This document shows positions 1 to 13,600 of a stretch of DNA of 64,000 nucleotides, piece by piece. Position 1 is the first letter of the stretch; each line of letters starts with the position of its first letter. Under the pieces are notes generated by a model. It was not told the origin of the DNA and did no database searches. It saw nothing but the letters and a program-made list of their open reading frames with translations. The stretch is from NCBI GenBank assembly GCA_947095585.1, contig OX352765.1, positions 94,262,965-94,326,964 on the forward strand, read 5' to 3'. Origin of the DNA: Nephrocerus scutellatus. Its lineage: Eukaryota > Arthropoda > Insecta > Diptera > Pipunculidae. A program made the translations under genes and the position numbers.

Positions 1-1462
1 CTTTAGCGGATCGAATCGAGGTAATTAATGTCATCGCTCAGTGACGGAGTTCCCGCTGGGATTCAACTGGCGATTGTACGATATGAGATTGTGGAAATCG
101 CTGCAGCTTACACAAATCGAGTCAAATGCATACACACGTAGCTGGGAGTACGAGTAGTATCTAAAGTGTGAACACAGAAAATAGATTGTAACGCAAGGAG
201 GAGGAAGAGAAGGCAAATAAAGAAAAAACAGATGGAGTAAAAAACATTTTTATCGATCACGATAGTAGATTACGGCGATGGGATATGAAGTATCATAGGA
301 CATTGGCGATGCGAAACGATCGCAGCTGGTATATACGAGTTACTTTGGAGTTTGTAAGTAGGTTCGGCTAGCTAGTTGGACATTGTTTGCATCCATGCCG
401 GCAACGACTTTTAGTCAGCAGTCTGAAGCCTTCTTGAAAAAAAGAAAAAAACAACTTCGAGTACCTGCGATGAAAAAATCCTGACACTTGAGCGGTATAG
501 GAATATGCAGTATAAGTTCTATCGGCTTGATCTGCCGATCTGCCCCGCGATCCGTTTAGACAACGACGCAAAAGTCCGCCCGTCTAATCGAACGATCGTT
601 CGGCCGATGCGACGTCGTTTTATGGGTGTCATATATGAATGGGTGAATACATCATGCCATAGTAGTCGATAGAGAAGTTGTCTGTCTATTCGTCGGGTGG
701 CTTTTCCTTCTTAGATTGCAGTGATATCTGCCCGATACTCAAGTGCAGTTCCAACAGATACACATATATTCATATAAGGACTTGCTTTTTTCCGTGTAGG
801 AAGGCAATGGGGCTATCCAGACATACACACTTCACACTATCCGATCATTCTGCATCTAACGTTTCTGCATCAGCCAAGTTATTTATTAGTTAGGGAACAA
901 ATGGAGAGGTTGGTCGAGGTGTTGGTTTACTTACGATTACGATACTCTCGCACTGATGCTTTTAATTGCTTTGATTAATTCTTAAAAGAAAGGCACAATG
1001 GATAGGACAAATGTGCCCATATAATCGCCAAATTAACGACCAATAATCCCAAGATTACCCCTCTGATGTCATCTTGTGTGTGCCGTCAATTGAATTGTAA
1101 ATCTTAAATTGCGGCTCGCTTTATGTATGCACTTAGAAAACGTAGCTCGTTTGAGCCAAATTCAAAAACCTTAACAAGTAATTGGATAAATAATTCCGTT
1201 GAAAAAATTCCCGTTCTGTCCATTTCTTATGTTAAATCAAGTTAAGTAGTCCAGGCGGCTGACTCTTCCATCGCAGAGTTTCGAAAGCGACACACGGCAT
1301 TTGAGAGATTTGACCCAATTTTTGCGCGATCGCGGAAAAACAGCGAACCATGTTTTATGTGCTCAGATTTGTTTTGTTAATGTCTTTCGAGCGTCGTCCG
1401 TCCGTACATTCACTCTGCAAGCCAATCACCTGCTACTGCTATGTTGTGGCAACTTCACTTAC
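1..1462. other. No gene recognised (downstream side of RING gene exon 4)
   Basis: The next exon of the minus-strand RING gene should lie here or beyond the window edge, entering in phase 0. One weak candidate follows a CTGCAG acceptor-like site near position 108 on the minus strand and stays open for about 20 codons to a stop, but its pyrimidine tract is poor, so I do not annotate it. No convincing repeat or RNA gene was seen. Confidence 0.4.
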
Positions 1463-1605
1463 CTGCATATATTTCGACAGAGCGGCAGAATTCGTTCGCA
1501 GTTGAGATCTCAGCTGCGGCTGTGGCGATCCCAGAGGGCTAACGATTGTTGATGTCGATCCGCCAATGCCCGTGTCATAGCCTTGAGCATTACTACAGTC
1601 AACAT
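1463..1605 (-). CDS. RING gene exon 4 (C-terminal Ser/Gln-rich segment)
   Basis: The acceptor TTTGTTTCACAG precedes 1605 after a pyrimidine-rich tract, and the donor at 1463/1462 reads CAG|GTAAGT, a near-perfect consensus. The exon starts with two bases that complete the Asp codon left by exon 3 and then reads 47 open codons, residues 437-484 of the product. The stretch is rich in Ser, Gln and Leu (SPLGSPQPQLRSQLR) and has no known domain. Because it ends in phase 0 with a strong donor, at least one more exon must follow. Confidence 0.75.
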
Positions 1606-4600
1606 CTGTGAAACAAAGGAGAGAACAAAAGCAAAAAACATTAGCCAGAGTCCATGAATCCATTATGGCAAAGAGCAACAGCAATTATGAGGGATATTGT
1701 TCTTATATTAGACGGGTGATCTTGTTGCGCTAAACGCCGTATGTACCTACAGTAGAAGTTTTGTTATCAATTTCGACGTTTTTTTTTGGGGTTTTACAAA
1801 CTTTTATGAAGGTGGGACCATCTACGGGTTTGTTTTTAAATCATATACTATGGCAACATTTTTTTGATCGATTTGCTTGAATTTGAATATGAATTGAATT
1901 GAAACCGTGCGAATTTTGAAAAGAAATATGGGTCGTGAAAGAGCGCCATTCTGTGCCACTGTGGTGAAATGTCTGAAGAGAGTTAATGAGGAAGGCTTGC
2001 TGATAGATAACAGAGAACTGGTCCCCGAGCACGGACAGTGCGCATGCAAAGGAATGCTGCAGCTGTGGCCCATAGTGCGCGGCAGAATCCATCTCGGTGG
2101 CTACGCAAAAAAGCAGAACTGCCGGATTTGGCGTTCGGAACAGCCACACGTAATCGTAGAGAAGCCAATGCATCCACCAAGAATGACATTTTGATGTAGA
2201 ATTTGGAGTGGTGGCATAATTCGCCCATTTTTCGTCGAAAACGCTGCTGGAAACCCCGTTACCGTCAAAGGCGACCGTTACAGAGCCATGCTAAACAACT
2301 TTTTGTGGCCACAAATTGACGCTATGAATGTGGACGACCTTTGGTTTCAACAAGATGGCGCCACAAGCCATACAAGCCGACTGACAATCGATCTCTTGCG
2401 CGCTAAATTTGGCAACCGAATAATCAGCCGTTTTGAAGAAGTCAATTAGCCTGCGCTGAGCTGCGATTTGATGCTGACGGCCTTTTTTTATGGGATGACG
2501 CTAAGGTTAGATGTTATGCGGATAATCCAGAGACAATTCCAGCTTCAAAACATAAGATTGCGACTGTTATTCGCGAGGCAGGCGCCGAGATCATAGAAAA
2601 AAAATAGCGCGTGCGATGCGTGAAAAGTGTTGTTAATCTTTGAAATAGGCCCAATTTGTTCGAGTTATTTGAAGTCCTTTTTACCGGCTTTCACACGACC
2701 TTAGGATATGAAATTTTGTAAGCAGCTCAGTGTCATTTCTGATTTCTGAGATCCCACATGGGACGCGCGTGCGTAAAACGGTGGGTTCTTTGATTTCTTT
2801 AAGTCATTTTTTAACAAAATTTCTCACGTTCTATAGAGCTGAAATTTTGTGCGCGTGTAAAAAGCATGTTTCCTTTAAGTGTTTATTTTTATTTTGTTAG
2901 ACAGCTTCACTTTTAGTTCAATTGAGTGCAACTACATATCTCCCTTATCTTCAATATTCTGTCTACAATGATCAGATCACAAATTTTTTAAAAATTTTTC
3001 TTTATAGTCCTCTCTCCGCCACTCCATGTAACCCGAACTAAATGCAACACAGGAATGAAACTTCGCAGAGTCACTCTTGGAATGTTGGGTAATTGAACTG
3101 GAGAAGTACTAATTCAAAACTATTTTTATGACAGGCAGTGAACTTTTCAATCCACCCTCGTACTTAAATAGTACTCGTATTTATGTAGAATCCATATTTC
3201 TGCCTCGTCTCATATTCGTCTCGTATTCATAACAGCGATTGGATATCTTTTAGGACCCGATGCACTTTAAGATGGCAAAATGTTATCGAAAATGGTGTCT
3301 ATTTGCAAGCCTTGACTAATGTTCATATACTCAGTTGCGGTTGAGAAATTTCAACTTGATGCTTCAAGCGATAGAAGCGTCAAAAACCTCGTCGGTACTT
3401 GTACCAAAAATGATTTATGTTGCTGAAGTTACTCGTATCTAATAGATAAACAAGTAACAGCGAGTCTACTACGTGCTACTACTAACCTTTGAGTGTGCTA
3501 TTGATGCACATGGGACACTGATCGTTACGAAACATGCATGAATAGCATCTCTCATGGCCGCAAGTATCGATCAGTTTTCGTCGCTTCCCTTTGTCGAATG
3601 AAATGCGGCAGCTTGGGCAGGCGGAGCCGCTCGTTTCATGATCCAGCAGACGTCTAATCGATTGTAAATCTGAAAGTAAAACAACAAGGATAGTGAGAGG
3701 GAGAGAGTCAGTTTTTGATTGTTTCAACAAAAATCAGCACATTTTCCACCAAACATTCACTCACTCACGAAAATGTTGCAATGTACGGGTATAGATACTC
3801 GTAAGTGCAGCTTACACTCGTACTCGTACTAGGAATTATGTAACAAACAAAAAAACGATAACGTATCCAAAAAGCAATAAGATGGCGCCGTTTAACGGGT
3901 ATTTTCATATTTTCCAACACAAAGCAAATTTGACAATTTGTTCATTTTTGAAAGATGACGCCGACGAAAAGAAAACAACACAAATCCACAAGGAAGATGG
4001 ATGGGCGGATGGATGACTGTGGTATAGTACTCGACTACTCGTATAGTATATTTATTAGTAACACAATAATTTTGTTGCTTGCTTTGCGATTTAGATCTGA
4101 GCAGCAACACGCAAACAATTCGAGTATTTCACACGCGCTTGCGACACTCGAAACACACAGAGGAAACTTTTGCGGAGCACTGCTGCTGACGGAGCACGTA
4201 TGGCAACTACGTGGCTGGCATAAGGTTGCGTGATACCAACATTCGATTGCCAATTGGCAGAACGTAATTAAAATTACATCTTCACAGTACAGGTATTCCC
4301 AGCCTAGCTCAGATCAGCCTGCAGTTCTGTCGCCGTGAATTAGATCATACTTTAGGCTGACGGCCGTGGCCAGCACTAGCGTTTCATCCGTGCGGAACAC
4401 GCGTGGGTAAGCTGGAACAACCAGTCTGCAAGTCCCGCCATATCGATGAATGAATGAATGCACAAGAACTCGAGTCTCCACAGATCGGTGGAGACTTTTA
4501 GAGTTTCCGAAAAGCTAATCCTGCAGTCTGCACCTAGTGCAGTGTGCAACATGTGGGCTGGTTATTTCCTATTTGCCGTGTTGCGTATGCATTTGCGCTA

Positions 4601-7600
4601 GACTTTATGCCGCGCGCCAAGCGTTGGCAGTGTCTGATGGTGCCTGGCATCTGCCCACACACTCCACACAGTCAACGTTGCGCTTGTCAGGTTTTTGCGC
4701 CACTCAACTGCACGTACTTGTCAGTAGTAGTATTGCCGACCCGCATCAACATCAGCCTCAGCCTCAGCTTGGTACAGATGTAATGCACGCCTCCTTAATA
4801 TGAGCTGAGCAGAAATACAGACTGCATTTCTGGTTCTGGTACGCATACCGCCTAGCGTTTTAAAAAAATCGCAAAGGCGTTCGAAATGTTCGGGGTGTTT
4901 TTTTTTTGGGAATTTGCCGGGATTTTATGAAAGAATAACTCGTGAATTAGATTCTTGAATGGATATCTGAATGAAACCCACCACTTCCACATTTTGTGGT
5001 TGCAAAGTGAACGTACTCGAAGCTATGGTAAGTACTGCTCTCAATTGCCCGCTTGCCGGCATACGAGTACTGTTTGCCATAAAGCAACAATGCTTGAATG
5101 GAAATGAACTGACGCCAGAGCCTATTACGATTACGCATGTACACTGCGGTTCACTCGATTAGAAGCACATCATTTTGGGAGATAATTTTAATATTTCTTC
5201 AGTTATATGTCAGGAAAGAGAAAACAAATGATGGTGAAAGTTAAAGAAGTTCGTGGTTAATACAAAATCAAGATTTAAAAAATATGCAGAACAAGATAAC
5301 GGTACATTGGAGACCTTTTTCCCGAATGAGTCAGAATGGCCATACATTTAAATCGGTTCATAATATTAGGGATATCAAACTGGATGACACCGGCTCGAAA
5401 TCGGTACCCGTGGAGAGACTTTTTGCGGGAGGCCAGGACCGGACCCCTGTTGTAGAGCCAAATATGATGATGATAATATTAGAAGCAACTCACAAATTAA
5501 TGATAAAAAATTCAGGGGCATGATCGCTTACGTGAACGAGTGACGATAAGTGGTCATCCCAACGTAGATACTTGATCACTCGTTAACTTCATACTTCAGA
5601 TATAATTTTCTTCAAGATAACCTTAAAAATTCGATCTTTAATGGAGTTGTACAATGAGGCCAAGTAATCGAGTGAAATCTCATTCTGGGTAAGTTTAACG
5701 GCATCGATCAGCGCTCTTCATTGTCATGTGAAAAGAATTAAGCTCGGTAGGCTCCGGAGGGCAGGACAGCTAGCTCGCATAAGCGAAGAGGAGCCTGCTC
5801 GGAAAGTCCTTTACGGTAGGATTTATGGAACACGACAGAGAGGTCGGTCAAACCTACGCTGGAAGGATGGCGTAGGACGCCTAGAGTTTAGGGAACCGAT
5901 GGAGAGATTTTTTCGGGAGGCCAGGACCGGACACCGGTTGTAGAGCCAAATGTGATGATGATGATGATTCCAACACCGCTTTGTAGCTATTTCCTGTTTT
6001 AAACTTTGTACCACTAAGTCGATGTTGCCACAACAAGATATTGCAGCCCAAATCATTACGCCCTGGTGATTTTTTCTTCAGCTTTAGTCGCTTGATGTAT
6101 TCGAACCACATGAGGATCGGTTGATTTACTTGCATTAACATCAGATGCTTCTCTGCTTTAATGCTGGATTGGAGGCTATTCTGACGTTCGTTTTTTCATT
6201 GTCTTAAGGGCCGTGCAAAAATTTCCTTTGTTATTTTGTCCCGAACGTGATCGTTTAAATAATTGCCAATAGCATGATTACTCAGATTGATCTTGCAAGC
6301 CTTCCAAATGGTAAACATATATATTAGCTTCTCTGACAATGTCAAACAATTTTTTACCCATTCTTTAAAAGATATAAGACCAAACAAACACAAATGTTCG
6401 TAAATATCTCGACTCCAGCGCCACCTAACGGGTCCAAAAAAAACCTTAAACTTATCGGAGCACCAAACGAACATATGATGTGAATATGGCTTTGATACGT
6501 CCAGTGGTTAAGGCAGGATTAGGTGACTTAAAAGCGTTATATCCATACAGACAAACAAAGTGGGCGCCGTGGCTCAGTGGATAGGAGCATGGACTCCTGA
6601 GCAGGTTCGTGCTTCGAATCCCAGTAACACCAAAGTATTTTTTACGGTGTCCCACCTCTCGCGAAAGTTTTACAAACGTCCGAGAGTAATAACTTGTCAC
6701 GGAAAGCTTCTCAATTCGCCGTTCGGATCCGGCATTAAATTGTAGGTCCCTCCATTTGTGTGCAAAAATATGCATGCTCAACACAAATGGTTGCGAGAAG
6801 CCAGGCCTTGGACCGCATGGTCTGTCGCGCCGGTATTATTATTGCTATTCAGCTATGCTCCGCTCGGAAGAATGCTCAGTTCTTCTGCGTGTAATAGAAA
6901 GTATAACGTTGATTGGACACCGGCGATTTGCAAATACCAAGGCAAACAATTAACCGAGATTCACTCATTAAGTTGTATGGTCGTTGGTTAGTCTGTCAAG
7001 ATCGCGCATTCGACAACAACGTGACTCTTGCAAATATTTTGAGTACCAAAGGACGAATTCTTTTTCGCCGGTCAACGCGTTTGGAACTCAAATGTGACGT
7101 ACTCGTATCTATATATGTACGAGTATGTACTGTACATGTAATTGATTGAATAATTACTGAGACGGATGAGAACATTTTGCTGTTATTGCATGCAGATGCA
7201 GCACGGATGAGGTTGAGGACCGATTTACTAAGTTGCATAAGAGGGGGCGCATTCGTGCAATGACCAACCGTTGGGTATATGTGTGTGCGTCGTAGAACCG
7301 AACTGGTAACTCTCTATTGGAGAACCCCTCGATGTAATAACACGAAACGCCCGCAATATAACACAACTCGCGACCGCAAATCTTTAACATCGACGAACGA
7401 ACTTGCGTCGCATTTATTCATCAAAAGTACTTGGCGTAGAAACGCAACTGCACAGCAACGAACAGCGCGCACAAAACCAACCCAACCCAACCCAAACAGT
7501 CAAGAGCCAGCCAGCCGGCTTCAAGTAGTAAACAAAAAAATCCAATTTAGCTGAACCGGCTGAACTGTGTGTGGTGTGCGATGTCTCGCGTGGAGCGTCC

Positions 7601-10600
7601 ACGGATTCCGCTCCAGTTTTGCATATTACGCCTTTCAAATATGTATAGTCGCACTATCGGATTCGAGCGTGGGCTTGCACCTTTATGCCCAGCATAACCA
7701 CGCACGGCTTGGTTGGTTATATATTTTCATGGATGCCATGGATGCGTGGAATTAAGAAAAGCACTTTTGCAGTTAATGCAAATAACAAGTGGAAGAGCAA
7801 TTCTAATATATTACATTAGATACGAGACTGTGTACGCGAGTATCTAGTATCTATAGATACTCGGAGATTGCTGCGTGATCATCACATAATGGCGATGGGA
7901 ATGACCCCAGCGGAGTTATTTGGCGTGTTTGAAATGCATGTGGCCTGATGGTCGCTCGTCGCTTCACTAACCACGCTTCGTTAACTATAACGTCAACTAC
8001 CGTTGACATGCAAATGGATTGCATAGATACGTTTCACATGTGGGCTTCAATTAACGCTCAACCGTCAACGCATATGGCTGAACGAATAATAATAATTGGC
8101 AATTGACATTTTTATGGAACAGAGCAGAGGAATAAATTCCATCACTTATTTGTTTCTTGCAAGGAGCTTAGATGCGGACATCACAGACCACAGAGTCGTA
8201 CTAAGCGTTCTCATTCCACACTTATGCACACGTACATGGTAATAATTGTTGAACCAAATTAAAAGTTTTATTAAACCGTCAGATTGTTCAAGCGTCGGTT
8301 CAAATGAGGTCCAATTGAAAAGATCGAAATACGCTTTGGCAATTTTTTCATCGCTAAAGTATTTCTTACAAGCAGCTTAGATGAAAACGAAAATTTGCCT
8401 GCCGTAATTAGTAATTAGTTTGTGTATTGGATTTACATGCAAACAAATACTATCGTCGATTTTAGTTGACAATAACCTCATTTCCGGTTCTTTTGTTCCG
8501 GGCTGCCCATCATCATTGCAAACGAGAAAGAGCAACACAAAGAAGGCTGCGATCCACACAGATTCACGTCGAACATTGCATTACATACATCAATAATGCA
8601 ACCTACGCAACTTGAATGAACGAGAATGTATCTACATCCATCAGTTAATGCAGCAGCGTGGACGTATGATGCATGTCACATGAACGTAATTAAAAAATTA
8701 ACCAACTTAAGATGCAAATTTCCATTCATCCTATGGACATGAGAGATGACTCTGCCTTTAATGCGGCCAATCGAACGACATTGAATATTTCGTTCAACGG
8801 TTCGCAGACATGATGTCAGCCAGCCAGTATTCGAAATGTCTTTTCGGAGGGCAGTGATTAAATCGGCCATGACAACAACTAGTGAGAGGATTGGCTAGAC
8901 AAGATCGGCGATCATGCAATGGATTGCAGTTAATTAAAATCTCATTTAACGGAGCACGACACACGCCATCGACAACGCCGACGACAAGACGACAATTTAT
9001 TGGATGGCTATTCGTTGTCGCCTTGAAAAGGAGAAAAAACATTCTGTGGGTAATTATGGACGATCCATTGATTTTTGGTTGTGGCACATACTACACTTCC
9101 ACTTTAGTCACATGAACTAACGCCCCGATATGTAATAGCAACGACTAAAATGATCAAATGATCAATAAAAACGTCTAAAAGCACATAAATATAAGCTTGA
9201 TAGTATAGTATCTTCTGTGCATAAGACATAAAAAAAATGTTCTCATCGATCGATGGATCGGGGTTCCGCAAAATTACCATTCCGCTTGTAAATCGTCAAT
9301 CTTATTACCGCTGCCCAGCAGCTATTGTATGGATATGGATGGCGGCGGACTATAAAAAATCAAATTCATTGAGAAAATAATCTCACACTATGTGTTTGAT
9401 GTGTGTGCGTGTTGCTCTAACCACTTGGCAGTTGGACATTGGCGCCGCACATCCATCGGCCAAGTGTGATCGTTTTATCTGTGTTCCCTGTTATGTGCTC
9501 GGAACAATCCGCAACGGAAAAACCAAAGGGATACAAATCCACAGTTCGTGTGTGCCTCTGTTTGTCGTCTGTCGAGTATCTACAGATGAAGTGTGACTAC
9601 CCGATGACAACAATAACTATTGCAAGATGTTGGTCGCCTGTTGAGTTGCACAACAGTACAAAGTGCATTCCTCTAAAAGCACATATAATATAATATATCT
9701 ATGCTATAAGATTAGCTGCATAACGAGCGATGCCTACTAGCACAGCATAGAGAAGCCGGTGTTTTGAATTCTCTACATTACCTTCGCATCCGGATGTGTG
9801 TGTTTGTTTGCTTGTTTGTCGTCAAATATTGTGATCAATTTAGAACCCACTTCCAAAAGTGCGATTTTATTCAAACTTTGCACGCATGTATATATCCGAT
9901 AACAACACTTTCTGTAAAAAGTTGGAAGTGATTGGTCCCAAGGGCCGAATAATTTTTTCAAATTTAACCCGATTTCTCCGATTCGAGAATTTGCATGAAC
10001 AATTTTAGTTTTTAAGGGGTTTTTTAAATTTAGGCTTTAGAGCACATAATGTTAGACTGAATGCCGCAAAATATGAATTCGAAAACAGCGGAATAATCAA
10101 CGGCTGTATCTTTGTTTAAAAATACGGTCCCTGATGCGATAACTATCTGACTTGACGCAACATTCTCTTAGACGAATAAAAACCAACCCATAAAAATTAC
10201 AAATTTTCATATTAGTTCTCTAATCGGAGATAAAGCCCGATTTTATTTTGAAGAAAATCGAGTTCTGGAACTCACAAAAATTAATGCGTAAGCATGTTAG
10301 TTCATATCAGATATTATGTAATATGAAATCGTGCAAAATAATTTTGAGAACGATATTTTATATAAAAGATCTCCTCAAGACTCACCTCAAAAACCCCCTA
10401 AAGAAATTCCTCAGGACCACCTAAAGACATCCTGAAGACCACTTCAAGACTCAACTCGAAACCCCCCTCAATATCCTCTCTAAATCCCATCAAGACCCTC
10501 TCAAGACCTCCCCAAGACGCTTACAAGACGCTCTCAAGACCCCCTAAAGACCCAACTCAAGACACTGTCTGTGGAACATAGTGCTGTGAAAAGACAGAGC

Positions 10601-13600
10601 TTGGCAAAGCATTCCACATACGGCTGAAGGGCGAATCCCTGAGCTTCGAAGATGTTCTTGAGGGTAAGCTGATTAGCATTTAGAGCGCCACGAGTATTGT
10701 GGTTGAATTCAAGGAGTGGCATGCAACTGGCTATTTCTCTTGAGCACCGCTGCTTCACCGCTTCGTCACCGATAAATTTTATCACTCGGTTGTGGTATCT
10801 ATCTAGCTGATAGATTGATACCAGGTAGTTTTAAGCGCACCATAACAGATATGACAATTGTACTCAAGTTTAGGTCGAACAAAAAAAATCTTGTAGATAG
10901 TATAGTCAGATCTGAGGGAGTAAAATATTTCTTGCACCGGGTTAGAAACCTAAACATTTCGCAGTATTGTGGTCATTAACGCATATACCGAGAATTGCGA
11001 TTTTTTCAGTTTCTTTGATGCAAGTGCCATTCTTGGATAATGGCATTGGATTTAGGATTCGCTTATACGGCAGGAGACAGTATTGGGTTTTGGAAGCGTT
11101 AAATTATACTGGATCGTTTTCTTCCCATTTTAATATGCTGTACAGGTCAGTATTAAACGGGCTTAACATACGTAGTTGTTTGAGTTCCACATGAGATGTG
11201 GCGGAACGTTCCGAGTGCTGTCGTCAGCGAAAGAGTGAATTGGCTTAGAAGTCACAGATAAGAGACCATTAATAAAAATGAGAAAGAGTGTCGGGAACAA
11301 AACAGAACCCTGGGGAACACCAGCATTTATGTGATGTACTTTAGACTTGAAACCGTCCAATACAAATTTAATTGAGCGGTCCAAAAGATAACTTCTAATC
11401 CAATAAAACAATTTTTCATCGACTCCATAAGCCCCAATTTTGGACAAGAAAGCTTGGTGCTAAACTCTGTCAAATTCCTTGGAAGTTTCAAGTGCAACAA
11501 CTTTGCCGGTTCCACTGTTCAGTGAGATATGCTATCAAATCACTAGTGGAACGTTGCCCACGAAATCCGTACTGCCGGTCACTAAGGTTTCAAGATATTT
11601 CATGAGCTGAAAATTGTTCGGCGTTTCCATGACCTTGGAGAGAATCGATGTAAGTGCTATTGGTCGGTACCCCAAGAAGGTAGAGCTTTACTTCTATTGT
11701 TCTTCGAATGCAAATGCGAACTGTACCAATAACACGTCAGTTTGTGAAAACTACAAAGTTGTTAAAATGCTTAATTGCTTTGTATGATTTATACGTAATG
11801 ATGTTAATAAAAACCACACCACATTATAGGGTGTGGTGTACAAGCACTTGCAATACTTCGTTTGATGTATTCAAATATTTACCCGGCTATCTGAAATATA
11901 AAACAATTCGCTATGCACGATCCGAGAAATTCAAAATGATAGCGAAGCGATTGATAGATTACGTTTACACCTTCTTTCTTTGGCTTTTTTTTCTTGGAAG
12001 GATAGAAGAGTAGATAGACGAAAAACGGACCGAAATATACTAAATACGTTTTTTCCGTGCATTGTGCAAAGGTGTTATTACTACAGCAAAACATCTGAGA
12101 AATTTCAAGTAGAAGTGACTGATTACGAACCGGGAAAAAAGGTGGAAACAAATCATCAATTTGAAGCGACAATACCGGCGCTTGGAAGCTGAACCAGCTT
12201 CAAAATATAGAACAAGTCAGCCTTTTTTGCCGAGTGTATTCATCATCATGATATTTGGATCGGTCCTAGGCTTCCGCCGAGTATATTGTCAGCTTTTACT
12301 TTATCGCTTGAGATTAATTCATTAGTTTTAAAAGCCTCTTCTATGGCGGCATAAAATAAAATTTGCACTTGCGCTTAGATAATCTGCCGAATATTTGCTC
12401 TTAACTACAATTAGCTAACAGATAAGTGATCAAAATGCGGCCAACTCATCCGATAACCACCTAAACATTTTTAAGAAGGGGGTCAAATTTCTGAAATGAA
12501 AAGGTCAGCGGTCGAAATTTCACATACATGACTGAATAATGTTGAATTGGCATGATCGCTTACGTAAACGATTGACGAGTAGTGATCATCGCAATGTAAA
12601 TACTCGATCATTCGTTAACGTATGGATTTCATTCACTAGTTAACTGATGTCGTGATTCGACCCCAGTATTCTTCTTGAGACTATCATACACATGATTCTC
12701 GATCACTCGTTAACGTATGGATTTCATTCACTCGTACAGATGTTTGGAGACCCATCGTTTGCATATATTTAAAAAAAAAAACAGAGTGTTATTAGACAGA
12801 CGACCACGAACGAACAAAAAGATAGCGTCATCATCAGTATCCGGATTATTCGTAGGTACCTCACATTCAAAATGGGTCAAATAACTTTTTACCAATTTGT
12901 CACCGAAATTGAAAGATTTGCGTGTGTGTACCTTTACAGTCCACATGATCAACTTCACTGAAATCGAAGCAGTCTATATGCATCATAGCGTGTGGGTATG
13001 CTCGCTTAGATTTCGGAACGGAAGGCAAAATAAGATCAAGCGTCTATTGGTGGCTTACATTGCGGCTGACCACAAACTATGGCCACCTCTCAGTTGTCGC
13101 AGACTGTTTGGCTAGGCGGCTAGTTAGCAAACTCCACTGATACTCGATCGCAGAGTAATTTCGATACAATTCGATGTTATGAATACGGCAAACAACATTT
13201 GGAACAATCTGCTGAACAAGCTGTGTGGGCTTTGTTGAGTCGATCAATGGAAGCAGTCTCACTGATTCATTATTACTACTTCTACTACTATTTCTACTAC
13301 GCAATGTGGGTTGATATCGGAAAACCGTAGTTTCGGTAAAGTGTACAGGCAATTCACAAATTGACCGCCGTTGTGTAAACACCAAAACATACGACTCAAC
13401 CATACTGCACATTCTCCCCCATACACTAGTGTAAGTTAGTTTTGAGACTTCACTTGTTGGGCAAAAATGAGATCAGCACTATGGATTGGATTGACATCAA
13501 TTACAGTCATTCTTAGGCATAATTTTTTAAAACTTGCAGCTTGTAATTTCTGTTCGAATCACAGGATTACACATTATCCAGAACACACTTCCTCTTTGGA

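Noticed and set aside
31..130. Candidate last exon of the RING gene (phase 0, about 20 codons)
   Set aside because: Acceptor context is weak, and another acceptor-like site nearby gives a different frame; RNA evidence would be needed.
6562..6640. A true tRNA gene
   Set aside because: A and B boxes exist but the stem arms do not pair and the body and tail are those of a SINE with other copies in the window.
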